A DNA stretch of 64,000 nt from assembly GCA_022828595.1 (NCBI GenBank), contig JAKGHH010000004.1, positions 77,714,270 to 77,778,269 on the forward strand, written 5' to 3'. The notes under the pieces were generated by a model. That model was not told where the DNA came from. It searched no databases and saw only the letters and a program-made list of their open reading frames with translations. Source of the DNA: Nelumbo lutea. Lineage: Eukaryota; Streptophyta; Magnoliopsida; Proteales; Nelumbonaceae. A program made the translations under genes and the position numbers. Shown here in pieces: positions 33,901 to 44,460 of this stretch (positions within the stretch are counted from its first letter, which is position 1; every line of letters begins with the position of its first letter).

Positions 33901-36900
33901 TGGTCATCATTTTTCTTTTTGATCAGGGGAACAATTTGAAAAATCATTAAACAAATTCAGGCTGTCAATGGAAATCAGTTGAGTAAGAGATAAATAAAAA
34001 GTTATGTCAATTAAGAGTCTTGTAAGTGGGCCAGAGTTCAAGAGTCATACTTCTGTGCAAGTGATATGTTAATATTAATTTGGAAGTTTAAGGGTCTAGT
34101 GAGTTGTTTATAAAAGGGGTTGTGTGTAATAGGAGAGAATAGAGAAAAATGGAAAGAAAAGTGTAAAGAGGAGACTTGTAAAGCAAGAGAAGGCGGGTCA
34201 GCCGAATCGAAAGGGAAAGTAAAAGGTGAAGAGTAAACTAAAGTTTTGGTTCTTTTCTAAGTGAGCTAGGAGCTTGTACGTGCCCTCTATGGGACATATA
34301 TCTCCAAGAATGTGGGCTCCCAGTGTTATGCTTTTTAATATAAATAACAATGTTATTTTCAACCCCATTTTTGTTTGTACTTTTGGTCTCTATTTCTTTA
34401 ATGTTCCTGAGCAGCGCATAAATGTATGACACTTGGACTCTAGCCCACTTACAAGACTCTTAATTGACATAACACTTCACTTCTTACTCAACCTCATTCA
34501 TTTTGACTTTCCATTGACAACCTAAAGTTTAATGATGTTTCAAATTATTTCCCAACATTCCTTCTATCATTTGAAAAATCTGAAATTCTCTCTTGGTTCT
34601 CTCCTTACATGCTACCGTCTTCATCTGAAACTTCGATCACTTGGATTGGGCTTTTGTCTGCAATGGATTGTGACCGCTGAACTTCCAGATCCATGTTTTT
34701 TGGCTTGAAATCATCAATTTCTTTTTCTAATTCTACCATTCTTGACCAATAGAATTGGAGGTCGTCAAAATTAACGTCATCAATGTTGATTAATAAACTT
34801 AAATTTTGATGGAAGCTCAATAGGAAACCTAGGGTTGTCAGGAATCGGATGTATGTTCAAGGATGATGCAGGGAAAGTGGTGATTTTGTTCTCAGGGCCA
34901 ATTGGAGTAGGGGACTCTCCTTACATGCTACCTTCTTCATCTGAAACTTCGATCACCTGGATTGGGCTTTTGTCTGCAATGGATTGTGACCGCTGAACTT
35001 CCAGATCCATGTTTTTTGGCTTGAAATCATCAATTTTTTTTTTCTAATTCTACCATTCTTGACCAATAGAATTGGAGGTCGTCAAAATTAACGTCATCAA
35101 TGTTGATTAATAAACTTAAATTTTGATGGGAGCTCAATAGGAAACCTAGGGTTGTCAGGAATTGGACGTATGTTCAAGGATGATGCAGGGAAAGTGGTGA
35201 TTTTGTTCTCAGGGCCAATTGGAGTAGGGGACTCTGCAAGAGCAGAAATAACAGCTCTACATCAAGATCTCAAGCTAGCAAAGCAGCAGGGATTTAAGAA
35301 TATGGAAATTGAGGGTGATTCAAAACTATATTGTTATGTTTTCGACATAATTAATTTAGTAACTTCTTAATTACTGATAAAAATATCATCAATGTTTATT
35401 CTAAAGTGCTCTTTGATTTTGTGAACCACCCACTTTGCTGTAATCTACTTCATCTCTCTCTCTCTCTGTGATGCAATTGTTTCCTAAAAACTTCCAATCT
35501 TGTCCCAATTTTTGAATTTGAACCTTTTACACAATATTTGCGTTCCACTTCCTCAATTTTGTACCTCAGTGATGGAAGCTGCAACCAAGTTGTCAACTCA
35601 TTCAAGAGATTTTTGAATGAAATCATGAACACTGCATCATTCATCTCCATTTGATTTTTGCAAAATCAACCATTGTGAGAAATACCAGTAGGGTTTTTTT
35701 TTTTCTTTTTCCTTTTTCTGTGTTGATGGGACTTTGCCCAGGGTAGGCATCCTTTTTTTGTCTTACCCCAAATTTCATTGGATTTTGCCAGTAACCGCTA
35801 GATGTTTTTTTTCTTATCTAAATGAGCTATTTTTCTTTTTGGCCAAAAAACCAATAATCTCCATTTTTTTCAAACACTTTCCTTTCCAATATGAAAAATG
35901 AAATTGATGCGGAATTATATGAAAATTTTCTTGATCCCTATACACCCCTTGTTAAAATGGTCATCATTGTTTTCTCTTATCAGTAAGTGAGACATTTATT
36001 AATGGTTTCCAATAACAGTGCCTAGGACCTCTCATGTTGGCCAGTGCATGCCAGCCTCTCTACATCTTACAAATTCCCACCTTGAGAATTCAGGCCCCCA
36101 GAAAAGCTCAGTTCTAGATTCTCCCTGTTTTGCCAACCCATCTGCCAAAAAACTGGCAGTCCTAGGAACCCACTTGTAATTTGTGTTAAGTTCCTCCAGT
36201 CGATTAATCTCCCTCATGGGATATCTATATTTCCAAGAACCAGTCCAGTTGTTTCTTTAGTCATTTTACCATCATGTGAGTCCCCTTCCGTCATGAGGTA
36301 CCCAAAGTTCAATGCTCTAGCCATGTATGACAGCCAACATTACTGCCCTGGTTGAATCTCCAACACCGATGGAGGTTAGAAAATAAAGCAATTATCTGTT
36401 CTTCACAGTTCGTAATGACTCCCCAATTCCTTAATTGCCTGGATTCCCTAAAGATTCTCTTAAAAATAGCATTTATTTTGTATATTTTCTGTTTGCTTTA
36501 ATGAGGGTGGGCCTCGGCACAACAGTTGGGCTGCTCCATTGCAACCTGGGTGACTAGCGTTTAAATCTTGGAAACAGCCTCTCTGTATGTACAGGGGTAA
36601 GCCTGCATATATCTGTCCCTCCCCAGACCCCACATTGGCGGCCTCATGTACTGCACTGCCCTTTTTTTTTTTAATTTTCTGTTGATTTATATATGAAACA
36701 ATCAAGGAGAGAAATAAACATATTATGTAGAAGTGTCCTGCAAGAACTGATGGAGTGAATCCGATGCATGTCTGGCGTGGACATTTGATCAATTAAGAAG
36801 GTTCCTTACAGCACTGCTGGAAAACCAGAAAACCAAGATACTAAAATAAACCAGCTATGGAACTGGAGAATATGATGAAATAGGAAAGTTTTTATATAGG

Positions 36901-38338
36901 GAGATGCAATACAACTTGAAAAGTTTGAGCATCAATGATCAATGGAGCAACTTCCCAGTTTTATCCACCAAGATGGCAAGATCATATCTAATGAATTTGG
37001 AAAAAGAATGAAGGATGGTGAAAATAGCTTTACAAACAGAGACCATAGTGACTCTTGATACGATGTTTGCATCCCAACCATTTTCTTACTATTATTTGTT
37101 CTTATTATTGTTATTATTGTTATTTTGTCTTAAGTATTTTCTTTAAATACTTGGAGTGGTTTGAGAAGACGTGTAATTAAGCAGTCTTTATGTGTAAAAC
37201 AAAGTGCACGCGTCTTGCTTTAAGCAACTAAATACGTACTGAATGAAGTTGTGCTATATGGATATTGGTATAAGAGAACATATGTATTCTGGGCTGAAAG
37301 CCCTGATACAAAATGCTTCTCCAAAGTTCAAATTAACACTATTTTCATCCATATTGAAGGATGGTGCAGCTAATCCAGATTTCAGATGGTTCATCTAAAA
37401 TGTATCCCTCTGGATTGACAATGTCTACAGATGACAAGGAAAGAGAGGGAGGGGTTTATTAGTCAGTGTCCATTGGAGAAGCCTTTTCTGGCAGGTTAGT
37501 CTGGCCAGAGAAATGACCTTGGCACCTGGGAAGTTGAGAGAAAGGAAGCTTTTTGGAGACACTCTGACCTCAGAATGAGGGTGTCATGTGTCAAGCTTCT
37601 GGGGTGAAATGAGTACCTGCAAGGGCTGCCTCAACTCCTTTCTCTTTTTTATAGCCATCAAATTACAGTAAAGGTAGTTGTGCAGCTACGGACTGGGTAT
37701 AACTCACCAAAGCTCTGTCCAAGTGAGGCATGGATTGGTATGCTTGATACCATTGGATGTATGGTTGAAACTTGAAACTGCCTTCCCTCTAGATAATATA
37801 CTGAATGAAAGGTAAAACTAATTGGATGAATACAACCATCTGGACTGCTGATATCTTCAAGAACTATTAACCAGATTTGTCAGTGCTCATAAAATGGAAA
37901 ACAATTGGCCCGTTGATGCAGCGTGATCAGTTGATTTTTCTGATCATTTTACATCTGTGTAATGATTTATAAGATCTCAACAATTGGTTTCTTGACAGAA
38001 AAGCATGGCCCTTGGTGGAACACAATTATGGTACAGTATTCATATAGCTAACCCCAAATAGTTGGGATTTGAATTGAGATAGATGTAGATGCAAAAGCCC
38101 TGGCTACAGGATACAGGTCCTGTAGCCATATATCAGTAATTTAGGTGCTAGGTGTCACCATTTTTATTGTGTGAATATGATATGTCGTGGTGATTCCTAC
38201 TGAGGTGGTTGTGGATCTTTGCTATTGCAGTACCAACGAAGAAATCGCGTCTACAAGGAGGAGCAACGTCAAATACGAGCAGCTGCACGGAAGGCCAAAG
38301 AGGAAGGTGGAGAGGGCGGTGGAAAAGGTCATCTGTAG
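30949..38338 (+). CDS. NDUFS5: NADH dehydrogenase (ubiquinone) iron-sulfur protein 5, two exons
   Basis: Exon 1 (30949-31098, 50 codons) starts MASGWGITGNKGRCYDFW and ends LECLHHAKE. Donor GAG/GTGTTT. Exon 2 (38231-38338) follows acceptor TTGCAG and encodes YQRRNRVYKEEQRQIRAAAR to a Gly-rich end and TAG, giving 85 residues, the usual plant length. Despite its name the subunit binds no iron-sulfur cluster. It is a CHCH protein of the mitochondrial complex I membrane arm, imported into the intermembrane space and oxidised there. Two CX9C motifs are visible (Cys14/Cys24 and Cys34/Cys44). The intron is 7132 bp and filled with LINE pieces, a SINE and duplications. A possible poly(A) signal AATAAA lies at 38364-38369. 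Start chosen because it matches the conserved family N-terminus. Confidence 0.95.
31394..31500. repeat. 51 bp tandem duplication
   Basis: Two copies of CCTAACA(T/C)AAATCG...GAAGGGGGAGTTA(A)CCGATGATTT, starting at 31396 and 31447. The copies are slightly diverged. Confidence 0.75.
31585..32080 (+). mobile_element. possible LINE 3' end
   Basis: A very degraded plus-strand stretch starts with KIDFDEGT (compare LINE RNase H LNFDG) and ends in TTTAATAAAATTATCTGATAG...ATAAAAAAT, a tail type seen at plant LINE ends. The middle shows no clear motifs, so the call is weak. Confidence 0.3.
32270..32520 (+). mobile_element. LINE RNase H remnant
   Basis: Plus-strand frames contain LVKVNFDVASHD and, in another frame, GEAQALASRVN. 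These match the first catalytic strand and the AEAQAL helix of LINE RNase H (RVT_3). Frameshifts and stops intervene. Confidence 0.5.
34599..35230. repeat. 316 bp tandem duplication
   Basis: 34599-34914 is repeated almost exactly at 34915-35230 (CTCCTTACATGCTACC starts both). The second copy has a few extra T residues near 35030 and a handful of substitutions, so the event is fairly recent. Each copy joins a minus-strand frame (VQRSQSIADKSPIQVIEVSD) to the start of a plus-strand RNase H remnant. Only the second copy continues into the rest of RNase H. Confidence 0.88.
35152..35370 (+). mobile_element. LINE RNase H remnant, truncated
   Basis: The frame reads MFKDDAGKVVILFSGPIGVG, ARAEITALHQDLKLAKQQGF and MEIEGDSKL, then diverges. 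The E of RAEI and the D of EGDS are two catalytic acids of the RVT_3 RNase H fold. N- and C-terminal parts are missing. Confidence 0.7.
36020..36370 (-). mobile_element. LINE RNase H remnant, minus strand
   Basis: The minus strand shows SIGVGDSTRAVMLAVIHG near 36330-36370, stops in the middle, then MREINRLEELNTNYKWVPR and ADGLAKQGESRTELFW. The last block is the C-terminal RNase H motif VPR-AN-LAD-LAKQG. Non-functional. Confidence 0.7.
36494..36673 (+). mobile_element. Au-type SINE
   Basis: The body carries the blocks typical of the angiosperm Au SINE: GGCACAACAGTTGGGCTGCT, CTTGGAAACAGCCTCTCTG, CAGGGGTAAGCCTGC and CTCCCCAGACCCCAC. It ends in a T run (36662-36672), as Au elements do. A perfect 10 bp duplication ATTTTCTGTT lies at 36484-36493 and 36674-36683. 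It is in the NDUFS5 intron in the sense direction. The internal promoter B box is degenerate (GCGTTTAAATCTTGG). Confidence 0.92.
38231..38338 (+). CDS. NDUFS5: NDUFS5 exon 2 (last coding exon)
   Basis: Location entry for the second exon of the gene described at 30949. It encodes 35 residues and the TAG stop; reading frame phase 0 at the acceptor. Confidence 0.93.
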   Translation, partial: YQRRNRVYKEEQRQIRAAARKAKEEGGEGGGKGHL

Positions 38339-39234
38339 GATCCATTCATCTTTGAGCTCCGTGAATAAAGATAAAGTTACCCAGTCTCTCATTCTGATGA
38401 GAACTGGCATGTTTGTTGTTTCTGAATGAATTGTTTGTTATTGTTCTTGGAGCGAGTACTAGAATGACTACTGTAGCTTTGTTCGTCTTTCCAGAAAGCG
38501 CTATAAATTTCAAATTTTGCTTGCACCATAACGCGGTTGACCAATTTTTATGAGAAGTTAATCTTCACTGTAAATTTGTTTCGTTGTTTCATTTGTTTTC
38601 CACTCGTTACCTTCTAGCCTGTTAGTTTTTAGGGTCCGTTTGGTTTGTTGTAGGAATCGGAATCAGAATGGTCTATTTCCATAACCTGTTTGGTTCAGTT
38701 GGGTATCGGCTGGATTGGGATCTCATTCCCAAGAGAGGGGGAGGGAATGGTTAGGGGAATGTCACTCCATGAAGAATAGGAATTAGATTCTAATTTCACC
38801 TCACCAAACGGTTCGAATCAGACCCCTGCTGACCTACTCCTGCAAACCAAATTAGTGTTCTCTTCAATGTACTCTTTACCCTTGATGGGTAACGGCACTG
38901 TGCCTGTGGTATATTCTAATCTCGGTTATCAATTTCCACTCGGAATCTGCTACTCACAACTTGTTCCCACATACCTACCCATCGAACACTACCCACCGAA
39001 CACCACCGTGTATTGGGAATATCTCACCATGAATGATAAGGAAGATATTTCATAATGTCTCTGGATAGAGATGTGAGTAACAGATCTGAGCCCATCAATT
39101 TCATAATGTCTCTGGATAGACATGATACATCTTCTTCGATTACTGTTCCATTCTACCTAGAAGGCTAGGAGTAGTTCCCTGTTTTATATCACTGCTGCAC
39201 TGTAATTCTAGAAGTCAAACAATTTGGCTTTTTA
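38339..39234. other. NDUFS5 3' flank and partial MITE
   Basis: Contains the NDUFS5 3' UTR. From 38633 to about 38830 it holds a MITE-like stretch (GGGTCCGTTTGGTTTGT, GGAATCGGAATCAGAAT, inverted copy CACCAAACGGTTCGAATCAG) related to the elements at 7512 and 15630; the right border is not clear. Around 39006-39030 lies the ATTGGGAATATCTCACCATG repeat word. Confidence 0.5.
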
Positions 39235-39686
39235 AGAGGATGTTTGGCACTGGTGTGTTTTAAGATCGTTTCGCTTTATAAGTGAGTTCCAATTCACAAG
39301 CGATTTATTTCATTTGTTTTATTAATAAACAAAAAATCGGGATGCAGGTTGATCCGGTGTTTAAAGTGATTTGACTTAATATTATAATATATTTATAATG
39401 ATTACTATGTAATGTCTCAAAAAATAATCGGTTTTTTCAAATTTCAATGTGCCATGTCACTTGCATTTGAATCGCCCATACAATTCAAGAAATGAAAATT
39501 TTGCATTTCAAGAAACCTCTCCTTTCTGGAATCCCAAAATTAATTATTGTAAAAACATTTTTTTTAAAGCAGGGCTACCAAATGCCTTTTTTTTTTTACC
39601 GATTTCGTTTATTTGCTGATGCTTCGCACATGACACATTAGCATAAGTGAAACGGTCATGAAATGCACCAGTGCCAAACATCCTCT
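39235..39686. mobile_element. MITE with perfect 21 bp terminal inverted repeats
   Basis: 452 bp. The left end (39235-39255) begins AGAGGATGTTTGGCACTGGT and is exactly complementary to 39666-39686. No matching target-site duplication is seen outside, so the superfamily is open. Perfect ends suggest a comparatively young copy. Confidence 0.85.
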
Positions 39687-40851
39687 AATTCTGAAAGGTA
39701 CTTGGGTTGAATCTCTTTAACGACATGGTTGAGGCCATAAATTTAACTAAAACTCACTGGCCAAAATGTAGTGCCGTAGTGTTACTCTTTAATCTCAAAC
39801 TGCTTTCGTGAACTCTGGATTTCCTACCTACAAAAACTCTACCTATGTCTGCCCACAAGACATTACCTCTTTGCATTGGGAATATCTCCCATGTATAATA
39901 GTATGTAGGAGGATGAGATATTTTCTATGTATAGCTGTGATGCTATGTGGGTAGATGCGGGCAGAATTCTTATAAACAGGAGATCCAGACTCACACAAAA
40001 CCACTTTGAATGGTCGTCTCTTCTTTTCTATTAAACCAAAACAACCTAAGAAACACCGCGGGGGAGGTAGAACGTCTAATTAATCATTATGCGGCTGGTC
40101 CACAAACGAAGTTCGTGGTTTTAGATTTTCTTTATTGATTTTTTTATTTTTTGACTAATTTCATCAAGTTCTTACATCACTGATTACACCTTTCTACTCT
40201 TAATTTTATGTTTGTTATTATTTGACAGGGTGACATTGGCTGATCCATAAGCGAAGTTCGTGGTTTTAGATATTCTTCATTGATTTTTTTTTGACTAATT
40301 TCATCAAGTTCTTACATCATGATTACACCTTTCTAGTCTTAATTATATTTTTGTTATTAATTGACAGGGTGACATTGCTTTTTATCTAAAACAATGGTGG
40401 ATTAATGTACAGTCTGCAACTGCAACACAGAAAGGAGATCAATTTCTTGAATTAGTAATGAATTCTCTCAAAGACCTTGGGGGCTTTAGTATCATGGGCG
40501 TTTATTTAATAAATATATTATATTATTTTTATTTTAAAAAAATGTGAAAATAATTGAAAAACATTTATATGATGTTGTTAGGTGCCATTAGATGTGATTA
40601 GGTACCACATAAACTTAATAATAATTAATAAATAAATGCTTAATGTTGGGGGAAATATTAAAAATGGTATTTACCCCCAACAGTTGGCTCTCACACAAAG
40701 AAAGAAAATGTTTATTTAATAATCAGTCTTAGTTTTATGGCCAAATACCATGCAAATAGCATTTTGAGATAAACCCATATTGTGATAAGTTGGCACCGTT
40801 TTTCAAATAAATGGCTATAGAATCAAACACCATTTTGGTTTTAAAAATTAT
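39687..40851. other. intergenic with a 145 bp tandem duplication
   Basis: No gene seen. 40092-40236 is repeated at 40237-40373 (CGAAGTTCGTGGTTTTAGAT in both; both end in GACAGGGTGACATTG). The repeat word GCATTGGGAATATCTCCCATG is at 39876-39896. Confidence 0.6.
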
Positions 40852-41135
40852 AGTTTTAAAAACTTGACTGGAATGAGTGGTCAGATTGGTTGACCTAAGA
40901 ACCGGTCAGACAACCAGTTTCATTTCACCATAAATTGCTTATGACAAAAAATTGTTGATTTAGTTAGTGACCCACTAATCAGAGTGATCAAACCATCAAC
41001 CCGTCAACCCAAACAATGGTTGGATTTGACTTTTTTATTTTTATCTTTTATTTTTTTAAATCAGAATGAACCATCCATTCGACTCAGGAACCGATCCCTA
41101 AAACGATTCTGTGTCCGGTCCAAATTTTGAAACCT
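40852..41135. mobile_element. MITE, GTTTTAAAAACTTGACTGG-type
   Basis: Imperfect inverted ends: AGTTTTAAAAACTTGACTGG at the left and complement of AGGTTTCAAAATTTGGACCG at the right. The internal GGTTGACC/GGTCA words are also found in the related element at 55386-55662. No duplication is recognised. Confidence 0.5.
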
Positions 41136-41399
41136 TATAGGCAGCGGTTTGTTGGTTTGTTTTTGTTTCCACTTTCCAGTTTTGTTTTGTGTCCCGGGTC
41201 CTTGAAGATGTAAATCAGTAAATGGTTGCTTTGTTTATTGGCAACTTCAACTTGACCCAATACCTAATTATGGCGTGCACCTCTATCAAACAAATATCAA
41301 GACATAGGACGTAGGCGACTCGAGATTGCTGCACCGTATTAACTACGAGAAAGTTAATATATATTAACTACGAGATTGCTGCACCGTATTAATGATTTT

Positions 41400-44354
41400 T
41401 ATTATCATTTATGGGTCTACATAAATTGACCCTTATATGTCAAACTCGTAAAATTATATGCGTCATTAAATTCAACTTGAAACATTTATTACTTTAATTT
41501 AATAATAATTATTATTATTAATTCATTTTAGTATTTAATTTAAATTTTGTGTTATTTAGTAGTAATATTAACTAAATTTGTAATTATTTAAATATTTACT
41601 TAAAATATTTTTTCCAATCGAATATAATTATTATATAATAGATTTGTTAATTCATATTTTCCATTTAAGAATAAACATTAATGACTATTAATAAATATTG
41701 AGTCTTATTTAAGATTTATTTACTGTATTTGGTAATTATTATGGGACATGCTTTGAATAAACATTAATGATAACTAATGATTGTTATTTCGTTTTTTATT
41801 ATTTACTTAAATAAGTACTTGATGATTGTTATTATTATTAATTATTTCTATAAATAATTGATTGTTATTATTATTTACTTAATTCAGTAATTTTGAGTAA
41901 GTAATTATTTGATTTAATCTGAATTATTTCATTTTTTTAATTATTTATAATAGACATTTAGAGTAGGCTCTTTATTTGATTTAAGAGACTTACCATGTTT
42001 TATCTAGACAATGACCCCATACTAAGGGGTAGCTATAGTATCATTTAATTTGAAATTTACTATTTAACAATAAAACATTAATGTCTTGTTGAGCAACCCA
42101 GCTCCAAAAAAGTATCAATAACTTTGAAATCATTAATATATTTATAAAATAGTAAATTTAGATGGATGTTTACAACAATATCACCAATACTGTTTAATAT
42201 TTAGGGACATATGAATGGATAAAAATGAATTACGATATTCATTCAAAGAGGCAAAGAAAGAAGAAAATCATTCAAAGAGCTGCTAAGAAAAACAAGCCAT
42301 GCCAAACAACATTTGCAGATGCATCCATCATCTAAAGTAAGAGATGAAAAATATATGACTACAATCAAAACATTATCATGTATGGCTACAATCAATTGAT
42401 AATATAATTAGGACTTGAAGCCCATCCAATAGAAGAAGCATGAAAGAAAGGGGAATAATGGGACCATCCTAAGTATGGGAGTCACTTCCAAGTTAGGTGA
42501 CAACGCTTCTTTTGGTTGATCATGGTTATGGATTTTAAGTCTAAGCCCCCCACAATGCACGTAGACTGGCTAAAATTTATCTTCACTTTCAAGTTAGGTG
42601 GCAACATTTCTTTTGGTTGATCATGGTTATGGATTTTAAGTCTAAGCCCCCCCACAGTGCACGTAGACTAGTTAGAATTTATCTTTAAGAAAAGATAGGG
42701 AAACCTGTACATAACCTAATGGTATGTTTGAATTATGGGAATTGGGAGATAAAAATAGAAAATGCATGTTGAAATTATAATTTTGGGCATGTTGATATGT
42801 CAAATTCAAGTCAATTAGAATACTCATAGATTTTTAGTTCATTCATTTAGTGGTAATTTGAATATTTTTTATTCCATGTCTTTATTGAGTAATATGGATT
42901 AATAATATATTAATAACTATGAAATCAGTAATAATAATAAGTATATTATTATTACTATTATTTACTAATAATATATTCTTATTATGTGTGTATTGATTTT
43001 GAAATCAATAATATTAAATTACTACTATTATTATTATTATGAAGTAATTAATTTGTTATAATTACGATTTTTAGTTAATTCTTGAAATAATAATTGTTTT
43101 TATAATTCTTTTAGTTTAACAGTAATGACTAATTGAAATTTTATAATTTAACTTTCACTAAATGAAATATTTATTGGAGAATAATAATAGTATTAATTAT
43201 AATTACTTATAATAATAATAAAAATAATTAACACTAATTATATATTTATAAAAAATTAATATGAATTAATATAAATATAAAATGATTATATCCCAATTAA
43301 TAATTAACATTATTAAAATACTTATTAATTATCATTAATTAATTAACATTCCAAAGTAATAAATATCATATTATAATTAAGGAATTAATTATCAGTAAGT
43401 AATTATAATTAGTAATGAATTTTATCAAAAATCATTATTATTAGTAATAATTAATTATAATTATTGATTATCATAATATAATTATATTAATTAATATAAG
43501 TATTAATTATAATTACTGATAATAATAAAATATAATTAATTATTTCATATAAATGTATGAATTATAATTTCTGATAATAATTCTAATATAAATAATTAAC
43601 ATCCAATATTTATTTTTAAAATAATTAATATGAGTTAATATAAATATAAAATTATTATTTCTGAATTATTAATTACCATTATGAAAATCGTTATTAATTA
43701 TCATTCCGAATTAATAATGAGAAATATTATTAGTAATTAGTTAATATCAGTGGTTAAGTATTAGCAGTAATTATTATAAGAAATTATTATCAGTAATTAG
43801 TTAATATCAGTGGTTAAGTATTAATAGTAATTATTACAAGAAATTATTATCAGTGAGTTAATATTATTAGCAATTAATAACTAAAATTAATTAATTAGAA
43901 GTCATTAATTATTATTAGTACCCCTCTCTTTCAAAAAGTTGATTCATCATCATCGTCATCATCAATGACAACAACTTCATAAAATACATTATTTGATAAA
44001 AATATGTAAATATCATTAATTTATTTTTTTATCTTTTTGAAAACTGAATAAGAGAAAAATAAAATGGTTAGCATTGCAAATGAAAAGTTATTTGGATTTT
44101 TGCAAAAAAAAAAATGATTGAACATAACAAACCAATTACTCTAAAATAAGGTTCTTAATGAAAGAGTAATTAAAGTTGTTCTATAAATAAAAATTTTAAG
44201 AAACTAATAATTAATAATTGTCCAAATTAAAACGGGTAATCTCAACAAATAACTTTAAGTAATTCAATTTTGCTATTAACATTTTTTATTAATAAACAGT
44301 ATTATTAATAGATTAATAATATATTAATAATTGTGAAATCAATAATAGTAAGTA

Positions 44355-44422
<68 letters not shown>

Positions 44423-44457
44423 AATAATGTATTCTTATTATGTGTGTATTGATTTTT
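41400..44457. repeat. 3 kb extremely AT-rich repeat block
   Basis: Built from TAATAATTA/ATTAATTAT words with few G or C. It has internal repeats: a module at 42899-43003 recurs at 44319-44455 (ending ATTCTTATTATGTGTGTATT in both); a 60 bp period near 43721-43860; a 101 bp tandem duplication at 42483-42685. An ATT microsatellite of about 22 units is at 44355-44420. No coding potential. Composition would suit a matrix-attachment region, which is only an inference. Confidence 0.7.
42483..42685. repeat. 101 bp tandem duplication
   Basis: Two copies starting at 42483 and 42584, sharing CTTTTGGTTGATCATGGTTA and TGCACGTAGACT. This is an island of normal composition inside the AT-rich block. Confidence 0.8.
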
Positions 44458-44460
44458 TAG

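Larger units (their letters stand above)
31099..38230 (+). other. NDUFS5 intron 1
   Basis: A GT...AG intron of 7132 bp containing a 51 bp duplication, several LINE RNase H remnants, a 316 bp tandem duplication and an Au-type SINE, plus a possible LINE tail near 38045-38075 (CCCAAATAGTTGGGAT). Stretches 32530-34590 and 36690-38030 hold nothing I recognise. Confidence 0.85.

Noticed and set aside
39001..39140. Duplicated TTCATAATGTCTCTGGATAG phrase
   Set aside because: Only a 25 bp local direct repeat without borders; too small to call an element.
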